From NCBI GenBank assembly GCA_949825065.1, contig OX463866.1, positions 1,007,001-1,071,000 on the forward strand: a stretch of 64,000 nt of DNA. The letters run 5' to 3'. This DNA is from Odontocerum albicorne. Taxonomy: Eukaryota; Arthropoda; Insecta; Trichoptera; Odontoceridae. Within the stretch, counting starts at the first letter, position 1; the number at the start of each line of letters is the position of its first letter. A model generated the notes under the pieces. That model was given only the letters and a program-made list of their open reading frames with translations. It had not been told where the DNA came from and did not search any database. Below are positions 42,564-54,308 of the stretch, one piece after another. Made by a program: the position numbers and the translations under genes.

Positions 42564-42890
42564 ATCTCAACACCACAACTCTCATGGACCAAATAAAGAA
42601 GTCAAGTCGGAAGAGTTGATGGAACCACACCGTTTGGATCTCCTGCCGATATACCTGATGAATGTAGATACAATGGAAGAACTATGTATTATACAAGAAC
42701 CCGCGGAAGACAGAGGAAGATGTGGAGGCGGATCGCAACATTCCTTTTAGATGACCAGTATTTATGTTACAGATTGTTGCTCTTCAGATTGTTAACAAGT
42801 TTATACAAATTATACTATTAATTTATCCTTCTGTCGAGAGATTAATCTTTGAATATGTTTTGCAATGTCTTTATATCCTGTAGGAGTTGT
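42564..42890 (+). other. Putative terminal, mostly untranslated exon of the KLF gene
   Basis: TTGTTTTCTGTTTCCAG ends at 42563, a good polypyrimidine tract and acceptor. Joined to the donor at 23593, the sequence after the KLF TGA reads PHLNTTTLMDQIKKSSRKS and then a stop, so it is normally 3' UTR. A different frame is open to 42748 (PNKEVKSEELMEPHRLDL and on). The sequence here is less repetitive than the surroundings. AATAAA occurs at 42592, ATTAAA at 43850 and AATAAA at 45041; which polyadenylation site is used cannot be told. Confidence 0.5.
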
Positions 42891-42895
42891 GTTAT

Positions 42896-43926
42896 CATTT
42901 ATATATTTGTATCGTAGTATACAAAGTAAAATCATTTGATGTATTGACATTTATATATTTGTATACAAAGTAAAATCATTTGATGTATTGACATTTATAT
43001 ATTTGTATACAAAGTAAAATCATTTGATGTATTGACATTTATATATTTGTATACAAAGTAAAATCATTTGATGTATTGACATTTATATATTTGTATACAA
43101 AGTAAAATCATTTGATGTATTGACATTTATATATTTGTATACAAAGTAAAATCATTTGATGTATTGACATTTATATATTTGTAAACAAAGTAAAATCATT
43201 TGATGTATTGACATTTATATATTTGTAAACAAAGTAAAATCATTTGATGTATTGACATTTATATATTTGTATACAAAGTAAAATCATTTGATGTATTGAC
43301 ATTTATATATTTGTAAACAAAGTAAAATCATTTGATGTATTGACATTTATATATTTGTATACAAAGTAAAATCATTTGATGTATTGACATTTATATATTT
43401 GTAAACAAAGTAAAATCATTTGATGTATTGATATTTATATATTTGTATACAAAGTAAAATCATTTGATGTATTGACATTTATATATTTGTATACAAAGTA
43501 AAATCATTTGATGTATTGACATTTATATATTTGTAAACAAAGTAAAATCATTTGATGTATTGATATTTATATATTTGTATACAAAGTAAAATCATTTGAT
43601 GTATTGACATTTATATATTTGTATACAAAGTAAAATCATTTGATGTATTGACATTTATATATTTGTATACAAAGTAAAATCATTTGATGTATTGACATTT
43701 ATATATTTGTATACAAAGTAAAATCATTTGATGTATTGACATTTATATATTTGTATACAAAGTAAAATCATTTGATGTATTGACATTTATATATTTGTAT
43801 ACAAAGTAAAATCATTTGATGTATTGATATTTATATATTTGTATACAAAATTAAATCATTTGATGTATTGACATTTATATATTTGTATCGTAGTATACAA
43901 AGTAAAATCATTTGATGTATTGACAT
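42896..43926 (+). repeat. 44-bp minisatellite, about 23 copies
   Basis: Unit ACATTTATATATTTGTATAC, then AAAGTAAAATCATTTGATGT, then ATTG. TTTGTATACAAA is a perfect palindrome in most units; several units have TTTGTAAACAAA instead. The first and last units carry the same insertion (GTATCGTAGTATAC). One unit contains ATTAAA. It may lie in the KLF 3' UTR. Confidence 0.95.
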
Positions 43927-43977
43927 TTTTACAAGTACGTCACTTCTCCGTACGTTTTTTCCTGATGCTTTCAAGTA

Positions 43978-44255
43978 AATATAAATCTGTGACATTATGG
44001 CAGAAGTTGATATGTCCGTTTTTTGTCATTTTGTGTTTATTCTCCCAATTTATAGAAAACATTTCTTAGCATGTTGCGGCAAAACTTGGTGTGTCAGTCA
44101 TTATCCAAACAAAAGATGTCATATATTGTTTGGAAAAACTTAAAAAATGCTTATTTGTACTGATTTTAACAGCTTATCAAAATTAATATTGCTTCTCCTG
44201 TAAACTAAGGTAAAACGGACATATCAACTTCTGCCATAACGTCACAGATATATAA
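43978..44255. mobile_element. Terminal-repeat MITE with ~40-bp ends
   Basis: The left end ATCTGTGACATTATGGCAGA then AGTTGATATGTCCGTTTT is the inverse of the right end (AAAACGGACATATCAACTTC then TGCCATAACGTCACAGAT). About 265 bp, AT-rich inside, no coding region. Flanking TATA could be the target duplication. Confidence 0.85.
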
Positions 44256-44439
44256 CTACTTCAATGAAAAATCTCGAAACCACTCAACTTTGAAGATTAA
44301 AGTTATCTTCAAAATTTTACGATTCGTGGTTCGAATAGACAGAAATTAAGACGAAACAATGTCTGATAATGTCCTCAGTAAACGAAACTGCTTTTCAAAT
44401 ACGTTTTGCGGCTTTTGAAGTTCTTCGTATCAGTTGTGA

Positions 44440-44642
44440 AAGATCTTTCGGAGTGTTGTACCGCGTGATTTGACTCATGATGCTGATGTATCGAAAACAT
44501 CGCAGTTTCCATCTTCAGGGTCTGTTCGCAGTGGCAAAATTGACTACGAACAAGCCTTGAAGCTGGAGAAACTGTAATATTCTCGAAACCTCGGCGTCAT
44601 AAGCCAAACCATACGGTATAACACTCCGAAAGACTTACACGA
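44440..44642. repeat. 200-bp imperfect palindrome
   Basis: Outer arms: CTTTCGGAGTGTTGTACCG against the inverse of CGGTATAACACTCCGAAAG. Inner arms: GCAGTTTCCATCTTCAGGGT against the inverse of CCTTGAAGCTGGAGAAACTG. Pairing continues nearly the whole length. Mobile element or folded RNA source. Confidence 0.85.
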
Positions 44643-45370
44643 CTGTAACTTCTTTTCGTAAATATATGTTCATGTAAAGTTTAAAAAAATCTATCTCAGG
44701 TTGATCTGAAAAGAAGTATTTGCCTGTTTGTTTTGTTTTATGAAGAAGTTTTATTACTAAAAAGTTTACTGAAAATTAAGGGAAAAAATGTGCTTGCTTG
44801 TTTCTCTGTTTGTATGATTTTAAGACAATAATCACAAAATATTGATGTTGTGAGAGCATAATGCAAAATATTGATGCTGTGAGCGACGTTCCCCCTAATT
44901 TCTTTCATTGTGTGTGCGTCCCATCAACTTAAATGTGCAAGAAAAAAAGAGGCTCCTTACGGCGCGTGGACTTTATATGGTGTTTCCATGTTCCGCACAC
45001 ATTCAAAGAAAGGAACCTGAGAACCCATCATGAAATATCAAATAAAATATATAATTGCGCAAAACAAAATATGTTTACAAGTTCCGTTCTTTGAGATGTG
45101 TGTGGAAGATGGTAACATGTGTGCGGACAATTTTTAACAGATGTGCGGTCGCACACACGCACACCTTAGAGGGAACGTTGACTGTGAGTGATATCTGTAT
45201 TAAATGGACGTATATACGCAGAAAGGATCCAATTCACCTTCTTGTCATGCTTCTAACATACAGGCATAATTTAACATAAAATAACCATTTTTCTGGTTTA
45301 CACAAGAGATTTGTATATTTGATATGTCAAATAAATCTTAAAAAGGTTTTTTTCTAGATTGAATCTGTTT
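44643..45370. other. AT-rich stretch, nothing recognised
   Basis: Only short frames. An ATATTGATG..TGTGAG motif is repeated twice at 44835-44885. AATAAA at 45041. Confidence 0.5.
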
Positions 45371-45381
45371 GATATACATAT

Positions 45382-45945
45382 ATGAGATGTCTATGTATGC
45401 AAATACATATATCTTTACATATGCATATATGTCTATGTATGCAAATACATATATTTTTACGTATACATATATGTCTATGTATGCAAATACATATATCTTT
45501 ACATATACATATATGTCTATGTATGCAAATACATATATCTTTACATATACATATATGTCTATGTATGCAAATATCTCCACATATACATATATGTCTATGT
45601 ATGCAAATACATATATCTTTACATATACATATATGTCTATGTATGCAAATACATATATCTTTACATATACATATATGTATATGTATGCAAATACATATAT
45701 CTTTACATATACATATATGTCTATGTATGCAAATACATATATCTTTACATATACATATATGTCTATGTATGCAAATACATATATCTTTACATATACATAT
45801 ATTTCTATGTATGCAAATACATATATCTTTACGTATACATATATGTCTATGTATGCAAATACATATATCTCCACATATACATATATGTCTATGTATGCAA
45901 ATACATATATCTCCACATATACATATATGTCTTTGTATGCAAAAA
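45382..45945 (+). repeat. 42-bp minisatellite, about 13 copies
   Basis: Unit GTCTATGTATGCAAATACAT, then ATATCTTTACATATACATAT, then AT. The unit is 14 codons with no stop in two frames on each strand, so four overlapping frames of about 200 codons are open; these are not genes. ATGCAAAT, the octamer motif bound by POU proteins, occurs in every unit. Confidence 0.95.
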
Positions 45946-46312
45946 AAGCCCAACCCTTAAACAAATATTTTCGATTTATATGAAATATCGTATAAGCAAA
46001 CCATAATACTGTATCTGCTTGTTTGGAATTATATTTTCAGGACGGAATTCAACCATGCAATGTACATTTTACTGATCTGATGTTTATACGCATACAGGAT
46101 AGAGGCATTTCAGGTTGGATCCTTTTTGCATATATAAATGTCCATATCAAATGCTGTATATTTGAGATGTAACCTCTACAGGAGTATTCATACATTTTCA
46201 AAGTGTCGTTGAAACATGGGGAGATGTATTTGATATTTTATGAATATAAAAAAATTGGCAAGATAATGCATAACAATTATTTATTATTGTTATTATTATA
46301 TGCATGCCTGAC

Positions 46313-47075
46313 TGCTGTTAATATCTATATCAAGTTTACCTGTCATATGTTCATGGAGAGACAGTTAGGGAAATGCAAAGGGAACGGAACACCACTAAAA
46401 CAGCACTCCTGGGTTTGTGTGTAGGAACTTGTCCAGACGTCTCATACACTGGTTCAGTGTCACAGCACTCACTACACTATTGGGCAGTATTATCATTATA
46501 GCCAGGCAGCATGAATGCAGTTAATATCTATATCAAGTTTACCTGTCATATGTTCATGGAGAGACAGCGAGGGAAATGCAAAGGGAATGCAAACACCACT
46601 AAAACAGCACTCCTGGATTTGTGTGTAGGAACTTGTCCAGACGTCTCATACACTAGTTCAATGTCACAGCACTCACTACACTATAGGGCAGTATTATCAT
46701 TATAGCCAGGCAGCATGGATGCTGTTAATATCTATATCAAGTTTACCTGTCTTATGTTCGTGGAGAGACAGCAAGGGAAAAGTAAAGGGAACAGAACACC
46801 ACTAAAACAGCACTCCTGGATTTGTGTGTAGGAACTTGTCCAGACGTCTCATACACTGGTTCAATGTCACAGCACTCACTACACTATTGGGCAGTATTAT
46901 CATTATAGCCAGGCAGCATGAATGCTGTTAATATCTATATCAAGTTTACCTGTCGTATGTTCATGGAGAGACAGCAAGGGAAAAGCAAAGGGAACAGAAC
47001 ACCACTAAAACCAGCACTCCTGTGTTTGTGTGTAGGAACTTGTCCAGACTTGTCTCATACACTGGTTCAATGTCT
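46313..47075 (+). repeat. 203-bp tandem repeat, nearly four copies
   Basis: Period marks GCTGTTAATATC (or variant) at 46314, 46517, 46721 and 46924. Each unit has CTTGTCCAGACGTCTCATAC and CACAGCACTCACTACACTAT. Copies are close to identical. Origin unknown. Confidence 0.92.
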
Positions 47076-47280
47076 TAAGCTTTTATAACTTGCTTAAGAT
47101 CTTATAACACTCAATCAAGTCTTCATGATTTCATCTTTGTTGCAGAGTAGGCAACTTTAATAAATGCAGTCTGTCTTCATAAGTCAGATTAGTGAGAAAT
47201 TTTGGAAGTGTTTTTGCTCGTCTTTGAACCTTTTATGAAGCTCAGGAATTGATCAGGGAGTCATTCTTATAGACCTGGCT
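47076..47280. other. Short unassigned stretch
   Basis: Begins with an imperfect inverted pair (CTTAAGCTTTTATAAC, GCTTAAGATCTTATAAC). No gene recognised. Confidence 0.4.
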
Positions 47281-47695
47281 TTTCACGTAACCCCAGAGAA
47301 AATAGTACAACGGTGTCAGATCACATGATCTTGGTGGGCAATTAACATCACCATTTCCAGAGATTACAATACATAAAATAATTCTCAATTTGAACGCGTT
47401 GGTGCATTGTATACGGCTCCATTTATATAAATTTCATAATTTCACTTCTCAAATGTTACAAGACCCAGGCAAGTTCGCGACGCCATCTGTGTTTTATCCA
47501 AGTTTTAAAAAAACCGCTCAATTTGAAAGACCCTTTAGATCAACAAAGACATTTGTGGAGTTATCCGACAGAAAAAGCTTTCTTTTTAACGTAGAGAGAA
47601 AAGTGTATTGGATGAGCTTTTTGTATAATACTAGTGGTGTGCATTTCTCCATTTCAGGTCATCAGATAGGTTCTAGAGCCTTTTGAGTTATCCTT
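47281..47695 (-). pseudogene. Tc1/mariner-type transposase remnant (family T2)
   Basis: The minus strand has NGDVNCPPRSCDLTPLYYFL then WG, the DDE-region signature, and matches 58490-58715 over about 220 bp (GTGTCAGATCACATGATCT, GATGCCATCTGTGTTTTATC-like). The rest is decayed. Confidence 0.75.
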
Positions 47696-48220
47696 TTGAG
47701 TGGTTCTAGATCCTTAAATTTCGTACAATATAAGGGTTGATTTTAAATTCCGATTAAGGGAGATATTTTCAGTCACCAAATCTTTATCCATGCACAATCA
47801 ATGCCAGTATCTTAGTTCAAATTATATTCGTAAAATATTAAATGCACGAAAATAAACTGAAAACTGATAGTTAAATTTAACTTGATCTTGATACGAATGC
47901 CAGTATATTATATTGTTTAAAATAAATATTTTATCTTATTAATAATTTAAATAGTTCTAAGGGATTTCTAAAGGGCATTATTTTATACTATGAATATTTA
48001 AAAAAAAATTACTATAAAGTAATTTATATCTTTATTTTATGTCAACTTACATTGTTAAATTAACTGAACTCTGTTAAATTGGTCGTAGCGTCATGATTAT
48101 TGTGCAACTTTGGTCACCTTACTATACTTACGCATTTTTGTCCAAGTGCTGATGTATAAATATGTGTGTATAAGATTGGGGGTGCTCATTAAAAGTGTGA
48201 TAATTTATTTAAAATATAAT
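47696..48220. other. AT-rich stretch, nothing recognised
   Basis: No repeat, exon or element end identified. Confidence 0.5.
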
Positions 48221-48224
48221 GATG

Positions 48225-48662
48225 TCAACCTCTGTTGCCCAGTTGAGAAGACACTTGTCTTCCGACCCCGAGGGTTGCGCGGGTTTGATTCCTGGTTTTT
48301 TAAAATACAGATTTTTTTAAAAAGGGTTAGTTTTGTTCATACTTAAGGTCTCTAAAACGTTTTTCTGATTGGTTATAAGATATTAGTACATACCAGGTTG
48401 TACAATGAAAAGTGTAATATGATGCGATATCGTGAAGGTTGTTTTGTTTAAAGTATTTACAACAGTAATTATGTTTCCATTTAAATTTAATCATATCGCC
48501 ACTTCTCTGTGGTATAGCGATGGGTTGTTTAACTTCCATCCAGAGTTTTACTATTCGATTCCCAATGGTGTCAAAAAATCACCTAAACTATTTTAATTTT
48601 GTCACATTGAGGAATTTTAATATATTTCTGGTTGGTTGGTAAAGAAAGCCACTGTGGAAAGA
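48225..48662 (+). mobile_element. SINE family 1, old copy
   Basis: Head CCTCTGTTGCCCAGTTGAGA and B-box GGTTGCGCGGGTTTGATTCC. The segment TTAAGGTCTCTAAAACGTTT belongs to the body, and GGTTGGTTGGTAAAGAAAGC to the tail. About 200 bp of other sequence lies between body and tail. Confidence 0.65.
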
Positions 48663-48870
48663 ATTGTATACAATCGAAAGTGTAATACAATAAACAGTTT
48701 TATTGCATTGTATACAATCAAAGTGTACAACTAAACAGTCTTATTGTATTGTATACAATCAAAGTGTAATACAATAAACAGGCTTATTGTACTGTATACA
48801 ATCAAAGTGTAATACAATAAACAGTCTTATTGTATTGTATACAATCAAAGTGTAATACAATAAACATAAT
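48663..48870 (+). repeat. 43-bp tandem repeat grown from the SINE tail
   Basis: Unit TTGTATACAATCAAAGTGTA, ATACAATAAACAGTCTTATT, GTA, almost five copies. TTGTATACAA followed by AGTGTTAT-like text is the normal 3' end of SINE family 1 (compare 59880-59910). Confidence 0.88.
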
Positions 48871-49670
48871 TTAATACATTAAATTTAACAGAGTTTTGTT
48901 ATGACAATGTAAAAATTATTATATTATTTGAAACCACCTGAGGTCAACAATAGTTTTATTGTGTGATTTATTGATTGCAATGGAAATGTTCGTAACTAGT
49001 GATTCCCAAATGGGCACTCGGAAAACAGTGGGGGGCACCAGGAGACATGAGGGATGGTAAAAATGGTGCGGATGCTGCGATGATCGCTAATTTTACATAA
49101 GACCACTTTAGAGTGTATTTTTTTTTAATAAAAATTTACGGCAGTGAAATATAATCCTTATTGCCAGCTTCGTACTTTTTCCTTTTACGGCGAGAGTTTG
49201 TTACTTTCTCTGTGGAATGGCGACGAGCTGGAAAAAAACAACCTCCTCACAATAGCTTCAAAAGTTCTTGCCCATCGCACCAGATAACTTCTTCCTGCTT
49301 TAACAATAACAACGTCCAATAAGAAGACACTGACAGTGCGTCTATAAAAAAAAAAACCAATCGCCCAAAGGTCTTCAAAGCTTCAATGAAAACATTGAGC
49401 CATTCCATCGATAGGTACGCCACCACCCCTAGAGTGGAATTTCATCACATGTAGATTTGTGCTTCAATTTATTAAGCCATGGTTTCTACACTTCCTTGGC
49501 ATGACACTTGTCTTACACCAGGGGGTTTAGAGATCTGTTCCCAATTATAGTCGATAACTAAAAAACATGAGGTGGCAGTCGGATTCAAGAGTTCGTCTCG
49601 TAATAATATGTGTGCAAGATTGGCGGCCTCTTCACGTTTATTTGAAAAAATCAACTCTCTATTCTTCTTC
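48871..49670. other. Stretch without recognised genes
   Basis: AT-rich and then mixed composition. Frames up to 60 codons only; none convincing. Confidence 0.5.
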
Positions 49671-49671
49671 T

Positions 49672-50045
49672 CAGTGTCATGTCAGGTCCCCCCAACATTG
49701 AATATCACTTGAGAGTAGATATCTTTGTCCCCGGCAGCCCGAAAAAGATCTTCAACGCCCCTTATGCTAGTCCAATCACGTATATTGCGGAGCCAGGAGA
49801 TTTGCCTCCTGCTAACACCTCTTCGACACTCTATCTTGCCTTGGATGATCAGGTGCAGTAATTTGTACTTTGCTCCTCTCTTAGTACATGACCCAAGTAG
49901 GACACCTTTCGGATTTTAATATTAGTCAACAACTCTCTATCAATTTTGGCTCTTAGAAGAACCCTCGTGTTGCTGACCATATCCGTCCAGGGTATCCGTA
50001 GCATTCTCCGGTGCATCCACATTTCGAATGCTTCCAGTATTCCAA
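49672..50045 (-). mobile_element. LINE group A C-terminal fragment
   Basis: The inverse matches 16300-16665: GACATGACACTGAGAAGAAG end, RNIRDWTSI-like and GAKYKLLHLII-like segments, then RMLRIPWTDMV. Contains frameshifts. Confidence 0.8.
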
Positions 50046-50930
50046 CTCTATTAACCCGTATTAATTATTAAAATTTTAATTTGACATCGTACGGGCTTAA
50101 TTGGTGTACCCTTGATTTAAACTTACGTGCACTAACCAAGTAACTACTGAATACAACAAAATTATAATACACGATAGTCTGTATCTACGCCCGCAGCATT
50201 TTCAATGCATCTTTCAAACTAAATCGTGGTCTACCGATTCATCTCGTCCCTCCTGAGTGTCCGGTATGCAATCAATCAATATCTTATTTCAACCGGTATC
50301 GAACAATTCCATTCGCCCTCTCGTCACAAACATTTATTTGTATAAATAAATCGACTATTTATTAAAATATAAAATTCTAAAGAAAATATTTTATTCCAAA
50401 TATTTTATGCCAGTTAATATTTAAAAAATATTTAAATATTTAAAAGAAATCAAACAAAATGTATTAAACGAAGGTCAGTAACGATTTACGTGAATTATAT
50501 TTAGTTTTAAAAATATTTTTAATCCAAGTGTAGATGCAATATTAGCCACTAAGTTTTCATACCAACTCTTTGAATATATGTAAAAAAAAAATATATGTAT
50601 ATATATATATAGAGTTTATATTTTTATCCATTAATCATGTACATTTTTTCGTACAAAAGATGAAAAAAATAATTAAATGATTTTCTAAAAGAAAACACCT
50701 ATGTTATAATTAATAATGTGAGATTTATGTTTCTCCGGCAAGTGTTTCTTTCTTGATGTGTACAGTAATCGTTCCATTAACGCGGTTAATCTCGGTTTCA
50801 GGAAAATAACACGTAAATGGAACTATTGAATGCTATGTAAAATAGCAGATCTTTTACACACTTCCAAACTACCTATTTTTATTTGTTTTTGTTATTTTTT
50901 TTTATAAAGCAGAGGTTATTTGTTTCTAAG
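50046..50930. other. AT-rich stretch
   Basis: 50190-50280 is GC-richer and may be another LINE scrap (CGTGGTCTACCGATTCATCT). TATATATATA at 50600. No gene. Confidence 0.5.
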
Positions 50931-50931
50931 A

Positions 50932-51777
50932 TCTAAAGGGATGGGGGTAAACTGTTGTTTTAGTGATCCAAAGAGATCGGGGTAAACTGTTGTTTTAGTG
51001 ATGGGGGTAAACTGTTGTTTTAGTGATGGGGCTAAACTGTTGTTTTAGTGATTCAAAGGGATTAGGCTAAACTGGTGTTTTAGTGATCCAAAGAGATGGG
51101 GCTAAACTGTTGTTTTAGTGATCTAAAGAGATGGGGCTAAACTGTTGTTTTAGTGATCTAAAGAGGTTGGGCTAAACTGTTGTTTTAGTGATCTAAAGAG
51201 ATTGGGCTAAACTGTTGTTTTAGTGATCTAAAGAGATGGGGCTAAACTGTTGTTTTAGTGATCTAAAGAGGTTGGGCTAAACTGTTGTTTTAGTGATCTA
51301 AAGAGATTGGGCTAAACTGTTGTTTTAGTGATCTAAAGAGATTGGGCTAAACTGTTGTTTTAGTGATCTAAAGAGATTGGGATAAACTGGTGTTTTAGTG
51401 ATCCAAAGGGATGTGGCTAAACTGTTGTTTTAGTGATCCAAAGAGATGGGGCTAAACTGTTGTTTTAGTGATCTAAAGAGATGGGGCTAAACTGTTGTTT
51501 TAGTGATCTAAAGAGGTTGGGCTAAACTGTTGTTTTAGTGATCTAAAGAGATTGGGCTAAACTGTTGTTTTAGTGATCTAAAGAGATTGGGCTAAACTGT
51601 TGTTTTAGTGATCTAAAGAGATTGGGATAAACTGGTGTTTTAGTGATCCAAAGGGATGTGGCTAAACTGTTGTTTTAGTGATCCAAAGAGATGGGGCTAA
51701 ACTGTTGTTTTAATAATCCAAAGGGATGAGTCTAAACTGTTATTTTAGTGATCCAAAAGGATGGGGTTAAACTGTTG
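50932..51777 (+). repeat. 35-bp minisatellite, about 24 copies, with higher-order blocks
   Basis: Unit GATCTAAAGAGATTGGGCTA then AACTGTTGTTTTAGT. The variant GGGATAAACTGGTG followed by AAGGGATGTGG recurs about 245 bp apart (seven units), so blocks have been duplicated. Unrelated in sequence to the other 35-bp array. Confidence 0.95.
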
Positions 51778-51864
51778 TCTGAACTACAGTATGAACGTTT
51801 ACAGATAAAATATTTATGGTATTTTAAAAAAAATCCACTTATTTAGTTACAAGTAATTGCTGTA

Positions 51865-52114
51865 TTAACCACTTAACAGTTGGATTTTTAACACGCAACG
51901 TAACACAATGACGAACTGTGAACGAATAAATTCTATACGAAAATATATTCCGTTCGGAGAAAACAAGTTGAAACAAGATCTGCCCAAACGACGCTAAGGA
52001 AGAAACACTCCCAACAAGGTGAAACAAGATTTGCCCGAATGAGGCTCGGACCCGTCAGTATAAAAAGAATCTTCGTGCCCGAGTCTCGCTCGGCTTAAAC
52101 TGTCAAGTGGTTAA
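51865..52114 (-). mobile_element. TTAA-bounded MITE, family P5
   Basis: The left end TTAACCACTTAACAGTTGGA and the right end CTGTCAAGTGG-TTAA are inverse. 250 bp. Inside is CGAGTCTCGCTCGG-type sequence. An inverted copy is at 55497-55745. Confidence 0.9.
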
Positions 52115-53270
52115 TGCTGGTAATTGATTTTAAGAAAACGATGCATAAATGAAAACCACGTAAATTGAACTATTGAATGCTATTTAAAATATAAGCTCTT
52201 TTAAATTTTGCCAGATATACTGTTTTTGCTTAGTTAAAAAAGCTTTAGTTATGGTTTTCTTACGTAACTCATTTATAAGTGGTTACGATAACTAATAAAG
52301 TACACATTTTGATGAGAGTGGTACAATTTATTTATACGAAGAAAAAAAGTTACGGAACTTTGCTGTACCTATTTATTCAAGATCATTCTAACTGAATATA
52401 TCTTCCATTGTTACAGTCGGAGCTGTTTCAACTGCCGATGTTAATGTCAAAGAATCTATCTAGGGTCTGAGACTTGACTGTTCTTTTTCATCTCTCTAGT
52501 TCCAAACACAATATACTATTTTACCCACCCGAGCTTCACCCACAGTTTGATAAAGTCATTGTATGGTGAAACAGTTGTCATTGATTAAATAAAGGATATA
52601 TATAGAACTATCAAGGTGTTTAATTATAATTTTCTTAGTTAAAAAATGGAGTTCTATGAATTGGAAATTGACGGCGTCGATAAGAATATACTGACTTAAA
52701 GTGAATCGATGTAAATGGAGGGATTACTGTATATGTATATATGTTATTTAGTTTCAATTTATTTGATCAAGTCGTAACGTAAAAAAGATTCACTATTTAT
52801 TTTATTATGATGTCATAAAAGAATTGTTAAGAATTCAGTTGTAATTTTTTTTATATGCGACATAATACCGTCTGGTAGACTTTTTGCAATACGGCAACCT
52901 TTTATAACCGACAAAAGAGTGATTCGTCAAATTAATTTAACCTTGCCGGAGAATTTGATTTAAAAAAAATATATACATAATCTGATAACTATTTTTAAGT
53001 GCCTAGTTAAATATATATAAATTAATAATAAATAGATAAAATAATTAATAACTAATACTGAGAAAAGGTTCCTGTTTCACTTTTATATTGTTATTATGTG
53101 TTATTAATACTCTTGCGTGTACATAATATGTTTTAAATTAACGAATTTAGATGATGCTGATAAAACTATTTAAGGTGTTTTCCCACTAGGGTGAGAGACA
53201 CATACTTTTTTCCAGTCTCGAGAAAAACTCACAAATTACAAGTTTTCGTTTTAATTTTGATATTCACTAA
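52115..53270. other. AT-rich stretch with one short interspersed repeat
   Basis: 52294-52465 (TTTGATGAGAGTGGTACAAT, CTTCCATTGTTAC) matches 57983-58155. Elsewhere nothing recognised. Confidence 0.5.
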
Positions 53271-53573
53271 GTTAGTCCGCATTGTCTAGGGATGGGGTGT
53301 ACGATAATTGGATTTTCGATATTTTTTATACATAAAACTAAATGTTCGTAATTAGTATTAATTCATAGTGGATCTTGGCCCGTTTAAACATAGATAAAAA
53401 TCATACAATACATTAGAAAGTCAGTATAATGGAAATTAGGAATTAAAACGTCAGTTTAGAGAGAAACAATTTTTCGATTTATAAAAAAAAACGATTTTAC
53501 CCCATCCTTTTGAGACATGACATTTCAAACGTCACAGGGACCATGCTACATTAACTTGAGTATAGTCTAAGAC
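53271..53573 (-). repeat. Interspersed repeat R1, right half
   Basis: TTAGTCCGCATTGTCTAGGG and TTCATAGTGGATCTTGGCCC match 39180-39475. Ends at CGTCACAGGGACCATGCTAC as at 9218-9240. Confidence 0.8.
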
Positions 53574-54030
53574 TTAGAAAAATGTGGCGTGATCAAATGA
53601 ACAAAATTTTGAAAGAGTGAAATAATACCTTTATAATATGAGAGTATTCACGGTACTCTCTTTTTATAAAGGCAATATAAAAATTAGTAAACAAGAGATA
53701 TTAGTTTAGCCGAAACAACTTACTCCCATTACTTAGAAAGCTCAAAATGCTTTCTTTAAAACCATTTTTGGAAATGTCTAAGACGTCAATATCTGTAGTA
53801 TTTAATAAATCATGAAATCTGTTTAGTTTTGCTCCCCTAAAAACTTGATTAAACAAACTTAGCGCCTCGAAAACATCTCAAAAGGTTTACACTGTTCATT
53901 AATATGTATAAATAATTCATTTTTACATATTTAATATGTATAAATATTCTTGTTAATAAAAAAAATCATTTTTAAAACACTGTAAAAAGAGCATGAATTA
54001 ATCAAAATATCTATTTTATATATTTATTTA
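53574..54030. other. AT-rich stretch, nothing recognised
   Basis: No gene or element ends seen. A short direct repeat TTTAATATGTATAAATA lies near 53900-53945. Confidence 0.5.
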
Positions 54031-54033
54031 ATT

Positions 54034-54308
54034 AGTATCTGATGTATTTATTACAAACGATATTAGTATCTGATGTATTTATTACAAACGCTACTAGTAT
54101 CTGACGTATTTATTACAAACGCTACTAGTATCTGATGTATTTATTACAAACACTACTAGTATCTGACATATTTATTACAAACGCTACTAGTATCTGATGT
54201 ATTTATTACAAACCCTACTAGTATCTGACGTATTTATTACAAACGCTACTAGTATCTGACGTATTTATTACAAACGCTACTAGTATCTGACGTATTTATT
54301 ACAAACGC
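54034..54308 (+). repeat. 31-bp minisatellite, about nine copies
   Basis: Unit GTATCTGATGTATTTATTAC then AAACGCTACTA. The last unit passes without a gap into a LINE fragment. Confidence 0.95.

Noticed and set aside
42532..42750. 72-codon frame (PNKEVKSEELMEPHRL...) as a coding exon in its own right
   Set aside because: It is not in frame with the KLF stop under the best splice join and starts before the acceptor; kept only as part of a putative untranslated exon.
45338..45983. Four overlapping open frames of ~190-208 codons on both strands
   Set aside because: They are produced by a 42-bp (14-codon) tandem repeat with few stops; no protein similarity and no splice or start context.
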